Shown one piece after another: positions 1 to 11,100 of a stretch of 64,000 nucleotides of DNA; the first letter of the stretch is position 1; each line of letters opens with the position of its first letter. The DNA lies in contig NW_020853564.1 of assembly GCF_000972845.2 (NCBI RefSeq), positions 248,001 through 312,000 of the forward strand, written 5' to 3'. Position numbers and translations under genes: made by a program. Below the pieces are notes generated by a model. The model had not been told where the DNA came from, did not search any database, and saw only the letters and a program-made list of their open reading frames with translations. The stretch comes from Larimichthys crocea. Its lineage: Eukaryota; Chordata; Actinopteri; Sciaenidae.

Positions 1-744
1 TTGTCAAAAACACGTTCAGCATGAATTCATGTAGAGGGAATAAATAAATCATATTGTTCATAACACACACAGTGAATAATCTCTTGAACTATTGGTATGT
101 TTGGCATTGTTGGCTTTTTTTTTCACATGAAATGCTTCAAACAATACTTTCCTGTTTACTTCCGTGTGTTCTCGACAAGAGTCAGAAGTTACACTAAATT
201 TCAGATCAGGATGCAGCTGTGGGGATGTCGTACTCGTGCTCTTTCATGTGTAAGTCTAACACAACAAAGGTCACAAAAAGGATAGAAGGCAGACACATGC
301 ACAGCAGCATTATTAATGCAGAGGTTTCATAAATTCCACAGTGTTTCCTCTCTCATTGACACAGACAAGATGCTTCTAGCTGGGCAGTTCAAAAATGAAA
401 CTGAAGAAACTGTATGACTGTATTGCCTGACATCAGGCCCCCTGTTTCTTTCAGTTTCCATCAATGAACAGTAAATCAGCCTGATTTAGTACAGACGTAA
501 GCATTAGCCTGCCTCAGGCATTTTATAAATCAGAGTGGATATAGTCATGGCTGTGTTTAGTCTGTTGCCTATTACTGCACGCCAGGTTCTTTATTCTGTT
601 GGCTTTCCTGTTCCTGAGGTTCTGTCATTCCTGGCTTCTTTAGCTTATAGTGCATCTCTCATCCCAGGATCTTTGGATGATTATGAATTGCTAGTGCGTC
701 AGAGTCAAAATATTTTTCATCCCTATAAAGGCTTGGGCCTTTCT
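1..744. other. Unassigned AT-rich sequence
   Basis: No coding exon, RNA gene or repeat I can name. The short open frames at 97-285 and 535-819 lack codon structure or a recognisable domain. The end of the second one runs into the retroposon fragment that follows. Confidence 0.5.
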
Positions 745-836
745 GTGTGGAGTTTACATGTTCTCCCCGTGTCTGCATGGGTTCTCTCTGGGTACTCTGG
801 TACTCTAAATTGTCCGTAGGTGTGAATGGTTGTTTG
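745..836 (+). repeat. Teleost retroposon fragment
   Basis: The stretch reading TGGAGTTTACATGTTCTCC, the following CCCGTGTCTGCATGGGTTCT and the later TCTAAATTG/GGTGTGAATGGTTG match, from memory, a very common teleost retroposon 3' region. Another part of that family appears at 58640-58760. It stops where the solo LTR at 837 begins, and its expected continuation is absent beyond that LTR. Confidence 0.55.
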
Positions 837-1560
837 TGTCAGACCTGGACTCAGAGTAATAATAGTTCAGACAGACTTTATTTAAATGCTCCAACCTCTC
901 AGACAGAGTGACAAACAAACAGGCTGTGAAAAAATGTCTATGAATTCTAAGGAAAAAACAAAAATGGAATTAAAATTAATGAACAAAAAAAAAAACACTC
1001 CCAAAAGGAGGGAAGAAATCACTAATCACTAAACTCTGGTCTTCAAAGACTTAAAGTAACACACTGCTAAAACCGGAGGCTCAGCTCGAGTCTATGAAAC
1101 CTAAACTAGAACAACAGCAAAAGAACACTCCAATGGAGGCTAACAAAGAGCTATGGAAGTTAACTGAACTACAATGCTAAACTATGAAATGTACAAACTA
1201 AAAAAATCACTCTCAATGAAGCAAAGAAAACAGGCTTACGTCGAGAAAAGAGCAAGGGCAAAACGTGGACTATGGCTGGGGTGCACATGAACGAGACACT
1301 CTGGCACAGGACAAAGGGAGAAGCAGACTATAAAACACATGAGGGTAATGGGGAACAGGTGGACACAATCAGGAATCAGAGAAGACACTCCGACCAGTGA
1401 CACATGAGGAAGGGCAAGTGACCTAAAACAAGAGGAGAGTTAATATTCAAAATGTTTATTTTGAATATTAACTCTCCTCTTGTTTTAGGAAGCAGTACAT
1501 TTTCAAGATAAAAGACAAAAACCCAGGACAAGACAAAACCTCACTGCGGTGTGGTTTTGT
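837..1560 (-). mobile_element. Solo LTR, Gypsy-type family A, copy 1, rearranged
   Basis: On the minus strand this matches the solo LTRs at 13697-14264, 22799-23498 and 45591-46156. Shared parts include the AGGTCACTTGCCC block, the CTCTCCTCTTG block and the terminal CTCTGAGTCC...TGACA. It starts with TGTCAGACC at 837. The opposite end, which should read TGTCACACC on the minus strand, is replaced by an inverted copy of neighbouring sequence. Two perfect hairpins mark that end (separate entries), so the target duplication cannot be confirmed. GTTTG lies just outside the intact end. No internal retroelement genes remain. Confidence 0.75.
1422..1489. repeat. Perfect 32-bp inverted repeat, 4-nt loop
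   Basis: Left arm 1422-1453 is the exact reverse complement of right arm 1458-1489, with loop GTTT at 1454-1457. The arms contain CCTAAAACAAGAGGAGAG and its complement. Sister LTR copies carry this block once only, so the second arm is an added inverted copy. Confidence 0.95.
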
Positions 1561-1568
1561 CTTGTCCT
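1525..1568. repeat. Perfect 16-bp inverted repeat at the LTR end
   Basis: AGGACAAGACAAAACC at 1525-1540 is mirrored by its reverse complement at 1553-1568, around a 12-nt loop that itself has CAC/GTG pairing. In sister LTRs this block occurs once, followed by the terminal TGTCACACC. Confidence 0.95.
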
Positions 1569-1569
1569 A

Positions 1570-3716
1570 GACCTAAAGTGCTAGATCTGTTAAGGTTGAA
1601 CATAAGATTAGGAACACTGATAGGCCTAAAAAACTTTCTTTTAGTTGCTTATAGTTATCAAAAGGGGCACCCTTGCTAATTAAGTTTGTTAACCCCAACC
1701 GCCCTTAGTTCAAGCTGCTTGCCTGAAAAGCTGCCAGTTCCCACGGTTTTCTAATAGTAGCAGATTCCTCAATTTGCAGTAATTTCTGAAACAATGGATT
1801 CTTGATTGCAGACTTGTAAGACAGGTTCTCAGTCATTTTTATCTGTCAATCAGGAATTATACAGGCTGAAATAATGAATAGCAGATTTTATCAGCCCTAG
1901 AAAGCTGATTAACGTAACTTGATACATATTTAATAAAGATCCTCACAAGTTGACAACACATGAAAATTAACACAGCAATGTTTATGTTGTCCTTGTAACC
2001 CTGAGTATGAAAACATTGTAAAATCAGAATTCATTCTACCATAACCATGTTTGTATGCTTATCTCATATTGGGGGAGCCAATGGTCAATTTCAAATATGG
2101 TCAAATTAACAAACAGTACAGTTTATTAATCTACATAGAAATTTTGGTCCAGAGTCTACAAAGTCTTCAGAGCACTATATCTAATTGTGTAACTTATTTT
2201 TTCACACAGTAGCACATTGGAGATTTCATATTACTATCTCTGCTTTATGTGCTGCTCTTGACTTATAGAGGCTGTGAACACAGCTTTGGTTTCCCTTTTT
2301 TCATCCTGTCCGTTTGTAGGTGCAATGTTCACATTCATGTTTTATGGTGAAACCAGCCACCAGACTAACCTGTTTGTTAATCACCCAGCTGTAGCTAAGT
2401 GGGACCTTTATTCTCCAGCCTTTCACTTGGAAACTTACAACCACGAACCATCAGTCATTTATCTGGCCTAGTTTGGGAATAGAAGAGCAGACGGTTTATC
2501 AGTCCAAATTATTCATTAAGCTCTAATGCTGCTTCAGAAATGAGAACACATTTGTAATGTTTCTTGTTTCTGCTTGTTTCATTATTTTAAAGCTTTGATG
2601 TATACCAATAATACTTTATTGCTCTGGAAGCACACACAGATCCCCTCAAAGACATTAACTCACTGACTGACTACTACCAGTGAACCACTTACTTCCCATT
2701 TCACTTTTATGATTGCAAGGCGCACCTGCTGACTGGCAGATTTATTTTTTTTATCATATCATTATTTATTTATTAACAAACAAACTGGTTATTTTTCTAG
2801 CACCATCCATAAAGGCAGTATTTTATATTTTTTGATTCTGTGTGAAAAAAAGACCAAAAAAATTCTTAATATGGATGAAAGTTTGACAGTTCAGTTCAGA
2901 ACAAGGGTGTGACCTTCGTGAGTAGGCCTCCCCCTAGTGCACCAGTCAGACCCATATCCTAGAGAAAACCTGAACCTAGGAAGTCATTGAGTAGAGCATT
3001 GTAGATCCTGAATCACATCCTCCACCTCCTTATTTTGAAAATGGAGATAGGCATTTACGTTAAAAGATAAAACTGGTGTGATACAAAATAAAAGAAAAGG
3101 AACCTGTGGGCACAGAGCAAACTGCAGAAGTCACAGTGATTTTAGAAGATCTCACAGCTGCAAAAAATATATATTTTAATTATTATTAACAACTTTTGTT
3201 TTAAAGCAAGCATACAAGAGCTCAAGTATATGAGGTACAGAGATTTTACTTACATGTGAATCTCTAGTCAATGCCCATTTGTGGGGCTTGGTTTCAGGAA
3301 CAACCAGATCAATGTATATCAAATGGGTTCATGTTCAAGTCACACTGATGGAAGAGATTTTGATCAGGATGGAAATAATGAAGTAGATAGCACGGCCCAA
3401 GCCAGGCCTTAAACGTCTAAATTTTTCCTAATATTCCCTCCAGGTTGAATATGGAAAGCCACTCCATAACAACTTAATAATTGTATATTAATAAATGGCT
3501 TCTCCTTATCCAATCACACCAGACCCTGAAATTAACCCTTTAGACTTTTTATTCGCTTCACAAGCTATGTGGAGCCTAAGCTGCTCGGGGGACAAAATTT
3601 GGCTTGCTGAGGGCCTTAAAATATCAAACCGGTTCTCAAACACACAATCCACAGCAAAATTATAAAGAACAAACAGAATCAAATGGCGCAAGTATGTCCA
3701 GGGAACTGTGCGAGCT
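1570..3716. other. Unassigned AT-rich sequence
   Basis: No domain-bearing open frame and no repeat family I recognise. Open frames at 2274-2471 and 3506-3727 are short and show no motif. Confidence 0.5.
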
Positions 3717-4723
3717 GCAAAATCCAAGTTACAGAGTGTCAGTGGCTGGGAATCCCCCCTATGGAGGGCTCTCCCTCAAGATTATTTACACCTGTTTGAT
3801 TTAGTAGAACCAGGATTCAGAAAGACAGATAACTGCTTACTCCCTTAGAAAGGTGGAATGTTTGGCCAACAAAGTTGGAAACCAGGATGGCCTCACAGAT
3901 TTACGGGTTTCATGAGGTTCAAAAGGTTGATGCCTTAGCAGAATGTGAGAACCAAACTCAGTGCTTAGAGAGAAGCAAGAGTGAATATATGAAATATACG
4001 TTTCAACAAATGCATGAACGAGGCTTAAATATAACCATGTTCAACACTTCCCAGTTCATGAAACTGCAGAACGTACATGCCAGGGTTAGCCAACTTATAA
4101 TTTGAATCATTTTTGTTCTGGTTTCCTTTGTAATAAGGCTGACTCAGGTGAGTGAGTGACCCTTGGCCTGAGGATTTACTCTGAGCTTCTTTTATGTTTT
4201 GATTTGTTTTTGTTTAGACTCTCTGATGGAGCTTACAGATTTATTTTGCATGCCTATTCCTGATTATTATAATTTTATCATATTAAATTCAGCTTTTGAT
4301 ATCTTAGGCCGCAGTGGCTCTATAATTTCCCTTATTGATGTTTTTAAAGGATACGCATGTATGCATGCTGTCATTTTTACAGACTGTCTCATCACCAAGT
4401 TTGTTTTGCTGGTTCATTTTTTGTCTTTTGGTGCTGCGTGACTTTACTCATATCTCTGACAATTGTTCATACAGCAGGGAGCGTAGGTATGAGGTTGATA
4501 GAAGATGCATTTTTACTCCAGAAGAGTAGTGTCTTTTTGATATGAGGTGCAGGATCAAGATTCATGATGATTTTTATTTTCTTTGTTTTTTCTTTGTATT
4601 TACAGAAAAAAAAAAAAACTTGGTGTCATTTATACAGGTTTTTTTCTTTTCCTTTTTCTTTCTTTTTAGGTTCTTTAAAAAAAAATCTTTAAACTGATAC
4701 AAACCCAATCATTTTATAATATT
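3717..4723 (+). repeat. Tandem duplication, unit 1
   Basis: About 1.0 kb, nearly identical to 4724-5915. It starts at GCAAAATCCAAG and ends at ATAATATTG. It lacks about 183 bp present in unit 2 between CTCTCCCTCA and AGATTATTTACAC. Differences elsewhere are few, for example AAAGGTTGAT against AAAGATTGAT and GCATGCCTATT against GCATGCTTATT. Confidence 0.9.
3887..4105 (+). CDS. Unassigned short ORF in duplicated unit, copy 1
   Basis: The open frame runs from just after a TAA near 3829 to the TGA at 4103-4105. The first ATG is at 3887, encoding MASQIYGF. The product has three N-glycosylation sequons (NQT, NIT, NTS) and two cysteines, with no signal peptide in frame. A good splice donor (ACTCAG/GTGAGT) lies near 4147, and a polypyrimidine-rich acceptor (TTTTTGTTTAG) ends at 4218, so this could be one exon of a spliced gene or of an old retroelement envelope. 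I do not recognise the family. A chance ORF remains possible. Confidence 0.25.
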   Translation: MASQIYGFHEVQKVDALAECENQTQCLERSKSEYMKYTFQQMHERGLNITMFNTSQFMKLQNVHARVSQLII

Positions 4724-5915
4724 GCAAAATCCAAGTTACAGAGTGTCTGTGGCTGGGAATCCCCCTATGGAGGGCTCTCCCTCATATAGACAATTTTTTG
4801 TGATGGCTGTTTCAAACAGTATGCTCTCAGAATGACAAATGCCTGCTGTCATCACCGTCCTGATTTTAAAGCGGATTGTACTTGCTCTGCCTCTGCAGAA
4901 AGGGTGCTCCCCTGCGCAAACGCCTCAAGGATCAGCCTCTGTAGTGGGTTAGCTTCACATAGGGGACAAGATTATTTACACCTGTTTGATTTTGTAAAAC
5001 CAGGATTCAGAAAGACAGATAACTGCTTACTCCCTTAGAAAGGTGGAATGTTTGGCCAACAAAGTTGGAAACCAGGATGGCCTCACAGATTTACGGGTTT
5101 CATGAGGTTCAAAAGATTGATGCCTTAGCAGAATGTGAGAACCAAACTCAGTGCTTAGAGAGAAGCAAGAGTGAATATATGAAATATACGTTTCAACAAA
5201 TGCATGAACGAGGCTTAAATATAACCATGTTCAACACTTCCCAGTTCATGAAACTGCAGAACGTACATGCCAGGGTTAGCCAACTTATAATTTGAATCAT
5301 TTTTGTTCTGGTTTCCTTTGTAATAAGGCTGACTCAGGTGAGTGAGTGACCCTTGGCCTGAGGATTTACTCTGAGCTTCTTTTATGTTTTGATTTGTTTT
5401 TGTTTAGACTCTCTGATGGAGCTTACAGATTTATTTTGCATGCTTATTCCTGATTATTATAATTTTATCATATTAAATTCAGCTTTTGATATCTTAGGCC
5501 GCAGTGGCTCTATAATTTCCCTTATTGATGTTTTTAAAGGATACGCATGTATGCATGCTGTCATTTTTACAGACTGTCTCATCACCAAGTTTGTTTTGCT
5601 GGTTCATTTTTTGTCTTTTGGTGCTGCGTGACTTTACTCATATCTCTGACAATTGTTCATACAGCAGGGAGCGTAGGTATGAGGTTGATAGAAGATGCAT
5701 TTTTACTCCAGAAGAGTAGTGTCTTTTTGATATGAGGTGCAGGATCAAGATTCATGATGATTTTTATTTTCTTTGTTTTTTCTTTGTATTTACAGAAAAA
5801 AAAAAAACTTGGTGTCATTTATACAGGGTTTTTTTTCTTTTCCTTTTTCTTTCTTTTTAGGTTCTTTAAAAAAAAAATCTTTATACTGATACAAACCCAA
5901 TCATTTTATAATATT
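4724..5915 (+). repeat. Tandem duplication, unit 2
   Basis: Second, longer copy of the unit, including the 183 bp missing from unit 1. The repeat offset is 1007 bp before that indel and 1190 bp after it. The two units abut directly. The low divergence means either a recent duplication or an assembly duplicate. Confidence 0.9.
5077..5295 (+). CDS. Unassigned short ORF in duplicated unit, copy 2
   Basis: Copy of the ORF at 3887-4105, differing by one residue (KIDA instead of KVDA). The same donor and acceptor signals follow, near 5337 and 5408. Conservation of both copies proves only that the duplication is young, not that either is translated. Confidence 0.25.
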   Translation: MASQIYGFHEVQKIDALAECENQTQCLERSKSEYMKYTFQQMHERGLNITMFNTSQFMKLQNVHARVSQLII

Positions 5916-7110
5916 GACATTTGTCTTATGTTCATATATTATGATCATAATATTTGTGAGACCCTTTTTCAGTATTCAGTGTTAGCACGATGTTTTCCCA
6001 AAACGGACAAACCTTGTGTAGGTGAATGCTGCATTAGAGGCAACTAATGCAGATGTTGACGTCCACTTTTGATGTGGCCCCAGGTTGCATTGCCTTTGGG
6101 TGGGCTGAATATCATGATCTCTGGCCTTTGGAAGGCGTTTCCCCCACCAATGTGGATATGAACCTTGGGTGGGGACGACATCTTTTCTGGTTCTAATTGG
6201 ATTGATTTCCTGTGCACACCCGTAGACTTGGGAATAGGCTTGTATGGGGGAGAATGGTCTATGTGAGGTTGTGTGAGGTTCAGCCTCTGTTTGTTTTCTC
6301 TTGCAACCTGGACATTAATCCATGGATCTTGGCAGAGAGACATGACTGGCTACTTTCCACTCAGTGCACACATCCTGACAGGATATGCTCTGTGTGAGGT
6401 ATGGACATGTGTACACCGCAGGGGACATTGGGCTTGGATCACGCGTGTGGATGACACAGGTTATGTTATCTGGGATGATGCTTCAACCTCCACTGTGAAA
6501 AGAGAACTTTAGTGGTCTCAACCTCAGTTTCTCCTGATTTCTTTCACTGTTTTTATGGTTGAGACTGTTCAGATACAGTAGGCCTAAGATGGTGGAAAGG
6601 TGACAGATGATGACTCTGTCAGGATGTGTGATTGTTCTTATGTTATGTTATATGTTCATTGATAATTTGCTTGTACACTGATGTTTGAATTCATGTTTAA
6701 ACTTATCTGTTCCCGTTGAAAGAGATGCAATGGTCCAGATAATATAATTGAATTCATGGTCTGTGAAAGAGAGGGTGTTTGGAGGAGGAGAATTTATGTA
6801 GATGTTGTTGATCATTTATGCCAAGATGCCTATTTAGAAAACAAAAAAAAATTAAAATAAAGGAAAATAAAGGAAAGGAGGATTCCTTCATAAGCAATGT
6901 ACCGATAAAATATTGTCAGACGAAGCTGCAAAATAAGTATTGTTTGTATTTTCATTTATTTACATATATTAATTTATCTTTTTATACTTTGATACATATT
7001 CTTATTTGATAAAGATCATGATAGAAAGTGTGTTTTCATTGAGTTGTTTATGGTAATGTGGTATTTTGTTTTTAAAGTTAAAACATTTACTTATTCAGAT
7101 TGTGTTGTGT
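5916..7110. other. Unassigned sequence
   Basis: No named family. Overlapping open frames on both strands at about 6044-6512 are modest in length and unrecognised. A short phrase (GGAAAGGTGACAGATGATGA, near 6595) recurs in altered form at 7391, so part of this stretch may belong to the same transposon family as the element at 7470. Confidence 0.4.
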
Positions 7111-7113
7111 TTT

Positions 7114-7185
<72 letters not shown>

Positions 7186-7198
7186 TATTTCTTTCTTT
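7111..7198 (+). repeat. (CTTT)n microsatellite
   Basis: About 20 uninterrupted tetranucleotide copies with one TTTA variant near the end. Confidence 0.98.
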
Positions 7199-7469
7199 AA
7201 TATTCAAAATCTAAATCCTTTTTGTTATTATTGAAAAATTTCCTAATCCTTTCTTTCAATGTCCTTACTTATGAGTATTATTATTATTTAGCCTAGATCA
7301 TCAATCATTGAGCTTATTTGGCTTATAATTTTTTGGATTATGATTTGTCATTTATCAATTTTTAACACTGATGTGTGGCACTATGATGACGGAAAGGCGA
7401 CAGATGATGAGTCAGCTATTGATTTAAAAAAACATTATAAAACAGCCACCTCAGACGCTCGTCTGGCTT

Positions 7470-7850
7470 TTTCTCCCAGAGACTTTCACACCAGTGCTGT
7501 TTGGTCCGCTTTAAACAGACCAGTGTTTGTTTCCTCAGATAGTCCGCTTCGATTGGGCAGGTGTGAAAGCTCATCTGAACTCTGGTGAAAATATGGGTCT
7601 CGGTTTGCTTGCAAATGAACCCTGGTGCGGTTTACTTACAGTGGGAAATGCAAACAGACTTTACAGTGAACCAAAGAGAGTCGTCTGTGTGACCACAGCA
7701 GCACACCGTAGTCTGACATCTTTTTCAGTACTGCTGCAAAGTAAAAACAGAAAACCCAGAGACTGGTGTTGCTCCATTGTTTGCTTTTGTTGTGATGGGG
7801 ATGGATACTCGTTCTCGGTCCTGGCCAATCGATGAGGTGTTTTCTTCTTC
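7470..7850 (+). mobile_element. Left arm of an inverted-repeat DNA transposon split by the copia insertion
   Basis: ACTTTCACACC, GATAGTCCG and CGATTGGGC occur here in the same order as in the reverse complement of 12578-12790. Both arms also carry TTTGGTTC/GTGAACCAAA-type subterminal motifs. This is the layout of a non-autonomous DNA transposon (MITE). The superfamily cannot be fixed because the exact ends and target duplication are unclear. Confidence 0.55.
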
Positions 7851-7855
7851 CTCAT
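7851..7855 (+). repeat. Target-site duplication CTCAT (left)
   Basis: CTCAT directly precedes the left LTR and is repeated at 12573-12577 directly after the right LTR, as expected for 5-bp staggered integration. Confidence 0.95.
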
Positions 7856-8067
7856 TGTTAAGTATTTTCGTTTAGACTCCACTTCAGTACAGCTTCCATC
7901 TTGCCTTTTATTTTCACATGACTCGACCACTGTGTCATACAAGCGTCAACTTTTTCCCGGGGAAACTAAACACAACACATCCGGGATAGGATAACAGACA
8001 TCCTTCAAAATAAAAGTACCGTGCATAACACAATGAGTAAAGGCGCTTTCTTTTATATTGCTTAACA
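7856..8067 (-). repeat. 3' LTR of the copia element
   Basis: 212 bp with inverted ends TGTTAAG/CTTAACA. Identical to 12361-12572 except for one G/A difference. Being downstream of the pol stop on the minus strand, it is the 3' LTR. Confidence 0.97.
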
Positions 8068-8080
8068 CCCCCACTCGCCT
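8068..8080 (-). promoter_or_regulatory. Polypurine tract
   Basis: On the minus strand AGGCGAGTGGGGG abuts the 3' LTR, the position and composition expected for the plus-strand DNA primer. Confidence 0.8.
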
Positions 8081-8123
8081 TTAACTTAATGGCTTTCCTG
8101 AGAACATAACATTTTATGTACAT

Positions 8124-11100
8124 TTATGTACCAAACATGTCTTTGACAAACCTTTTCAGTTTCAGTTTAGTAGCTGGTTTTGTCATTACATCAGCAAGCA
8201 TTTGCTCAGTAGGACAATACTCCAGAAGTATCTTACCACTGTTTACAACTTCCCTGATGAAGTGGTACTTGATGTCTATGTGCTTGCATCTTTGCCTGTT
8301 TACAGGGTTCTTTGCAAGTGCAATAGTACCTTGATTGTCTTCGTACACTTTTGTTTGTGTATACTGGTACTTGTCCATTCCTTTAAGTAGCTGTTTCAAA
8401 TATATACATTCCTGTATAGCTGATGCTAAGGCAATGTATTCTGCTTCACACGTAGAAAGTGCAACCGTTGGTTGTTTTCTTGATTTCCATGAAATAAGAG
8501 AGCTTCCTTCACTTAGACTGACACAATAACCTGAGATACTACGCCTGTCTGCTCTCTCTGATGCCCAGTCTGCATCACTGTACACTTTCAAACCTAGTTT
8601 ACTCGTGTCATTTCTTTTGAAGCATAGACTTTGTTCTGCTGTACCTTTAAGATACCTGAACACATGCTTCACTGTGCTCCAGTGTTCTTCAGTTGGATCA
8701 TCAAAATGCTGTGAAAGTTTACTGACCACAAAACTTATGTCAGGCCTAGTGCATGTGGACAAATATATTAAACTTCCCACTGCTTCTCTATACTTTCTTG
8801 AATTTGTCATTTTTTCAGCATTTTCTGAATAGTCAAGTTTTGGTTCACACGGGGTCTCTCTTGTCCTACAGTCTTCCATTTCAAATCTTTTCAGTATTTT
8901 GTTCACATATCTTTTCTGTGACATAACAACCTGACCCTCTTTTTGTTCAAAGTCTATTCCTAGAAAGTGTCTGAGTCTTCCCAGATCTTTCATTTTGAAC
9001 TTTTCAGTTAGCATTGTTTTCACATTTGTCAATACACTTTCATTGCTAGCTGCTACTATCAGATCATCAACCCATACAATGAGAATTACCTTTTCATCAT
9101 GTTTTTCTTTTGTATACACACAATGATCAGCAGGATTCTGTGTGAAATCATTTCTGATCAAACATGCGTGTAACATAGCATTCCAGTTTCTTCCGGACTG
9201 CTTGAGACCATAGAGAGACTTGTGCAGTTTATACACTAGTTTTTCACCTGTGTCTGACCATGTCTCATAACCCTCTGGTTGATTAATGTAAAGTTCAAAG
9301 TCAATAGGTGCATGTAAATATGCTGTTTTAACGTCCATTTGATGCAGCACCAGATTCTCCTGCGCTGCCTTCTGCATGATCACCCTCACACTGGTCATAT
9401 CAGCAGTAGGTGAGAATGTCTCTTCGTAGTCAGTTCCTTGTTTTTGACTGTAGCCTTTTGCTACGTATCTTGCTTTGTACTTTTCTGATCCATCAGTGTC
9501 ACTCTTGAGTGCGTACACCCATTTGCCCCCCACTGCACGTTTGCCTGGTGGAAGATGGGCTAGGCTGAATGTTTCATTCTCCTTCAGTGATTGCATTTCC
9601 TCATTCATAGCACTGATCCACTGCCTTGAGTTGGTTGAAGCAATAGCATCCTGGTATGTCTGAGGAATGTCACACACTGCTCTGTAACAAAAGTCAATAC
9701 ATGTTTGCAAGTTGTCTACCTTTTCCTCAGTTTCAAAGTCCTGTAGGTAAGTTGGTTTCTTTCTTTCCCTCTTTGGGTTCCGCCTTGCTCTCTCAGCGTC
9801 TTCTTGCTGAGGCACTTCAGTCTGTTTTGGAGCAGTTTCAGAAACATCATTATCATGAGTTGATGCATTTTCATTTTCTTTGTTTCCATCAACCATTTGT
9901 CCATCATCATGACTTTTTGGCTGTACACCGTCATCATGATACTCAATGTGTGTTTCTGATGTTTGTGTCTCTTTTTCATTTGCTATTTTGGTTGTGAATT
10001 TCACTAACCTGTGCTTTTGAACTTTTTCTGTGTCTGAATAGTACACCAGATAAGCTGGGCTGTTTTTATCATATCCTATAAAAACACCTTGCTGACACCT
10101 GGAATCTAACTTCCCTTTCTCCTGTTTGTAGGCAAAACAGGTGGACCCGAACTTCTGCAGTTTGGAAACATCCGGTTTCACACCTGTGAACATCTCATAT
10201 GGAGTTTTTCTTGTGCGTCTGCTGTAGCACCTGTTTCTCACATAAGCAGCTGTCTGTACAGCATAGTTCCATAGTTTATCTGGTAATTCACTCTCTATCA
10301 GTAAACACCTGCCCATGTCATAGAGAGTTCGCCAACCTCTCTCTGCTGTCCCATTTTGGTGTGGCGAGTAGGGTGCAGATTTTTCATGCCTTATCTTATT
10401 CTTGGTCAATAGTTCTTGGAAATCTTTAGTTGTAAACTCAGTGCCGTTGTCTGAACGGACGCACTTGACTTCACCATAAGGTGCTATGTCTGCCAAAAAT
10501 CTTTCTGTGGCATGAACTGCATCACTTTTGGCTTTAAGAAAGTACACAAACATGGTACCCGAGTAGTCATCTGTAAAAGATTGTGCATATCTGTGTCCCT
10601 CTATACTTGGAGTTCGCATTGGACCGGCTAGATCAGTGTGGACTAGCTGTAAGGGTTTAGTAGCTTTTCTGTCTGGCTCTCTATTTCTACTCTGTGTGAA
10701 TTTTCCTTTTGTACACACTTCACATATCTGTGTTGGTCTGACCACACTCCCTTTTATCACCATGCCTTTAACAACACCTTGTAACTTTTGCACATCTTCA
10801 TAATTACAATGACCCATAATCTCATGCCAGGTTTGTATGTCGTGGGACACTTTACATTTATCAACACTCTGTTCAACTGTTGGTAAATAATACAAATTGC
10901 CACTTTCATGAATGTCAAACCTGCTGCCATCTTTTGTGATCATGTGACTGTTCTGTTTCTTGAAGGTGATTATTGCTCCTCCATTTGCTGCTCTAGCCAC
11001 TGAGAAGATGTCTTGAGGATACGACGGCATGTAGAGTGCTTGTCGAAGCTGTGCTCTGTGTTGTCGTCCGGTGCTATCCAGGAGATGAATCACAGCCGTT

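Noticed and set aside
8202..8390. Plus-strand ORFs across 8.1-11.6 kb
   Set aside because: All are antisense to the copia polyprotein.
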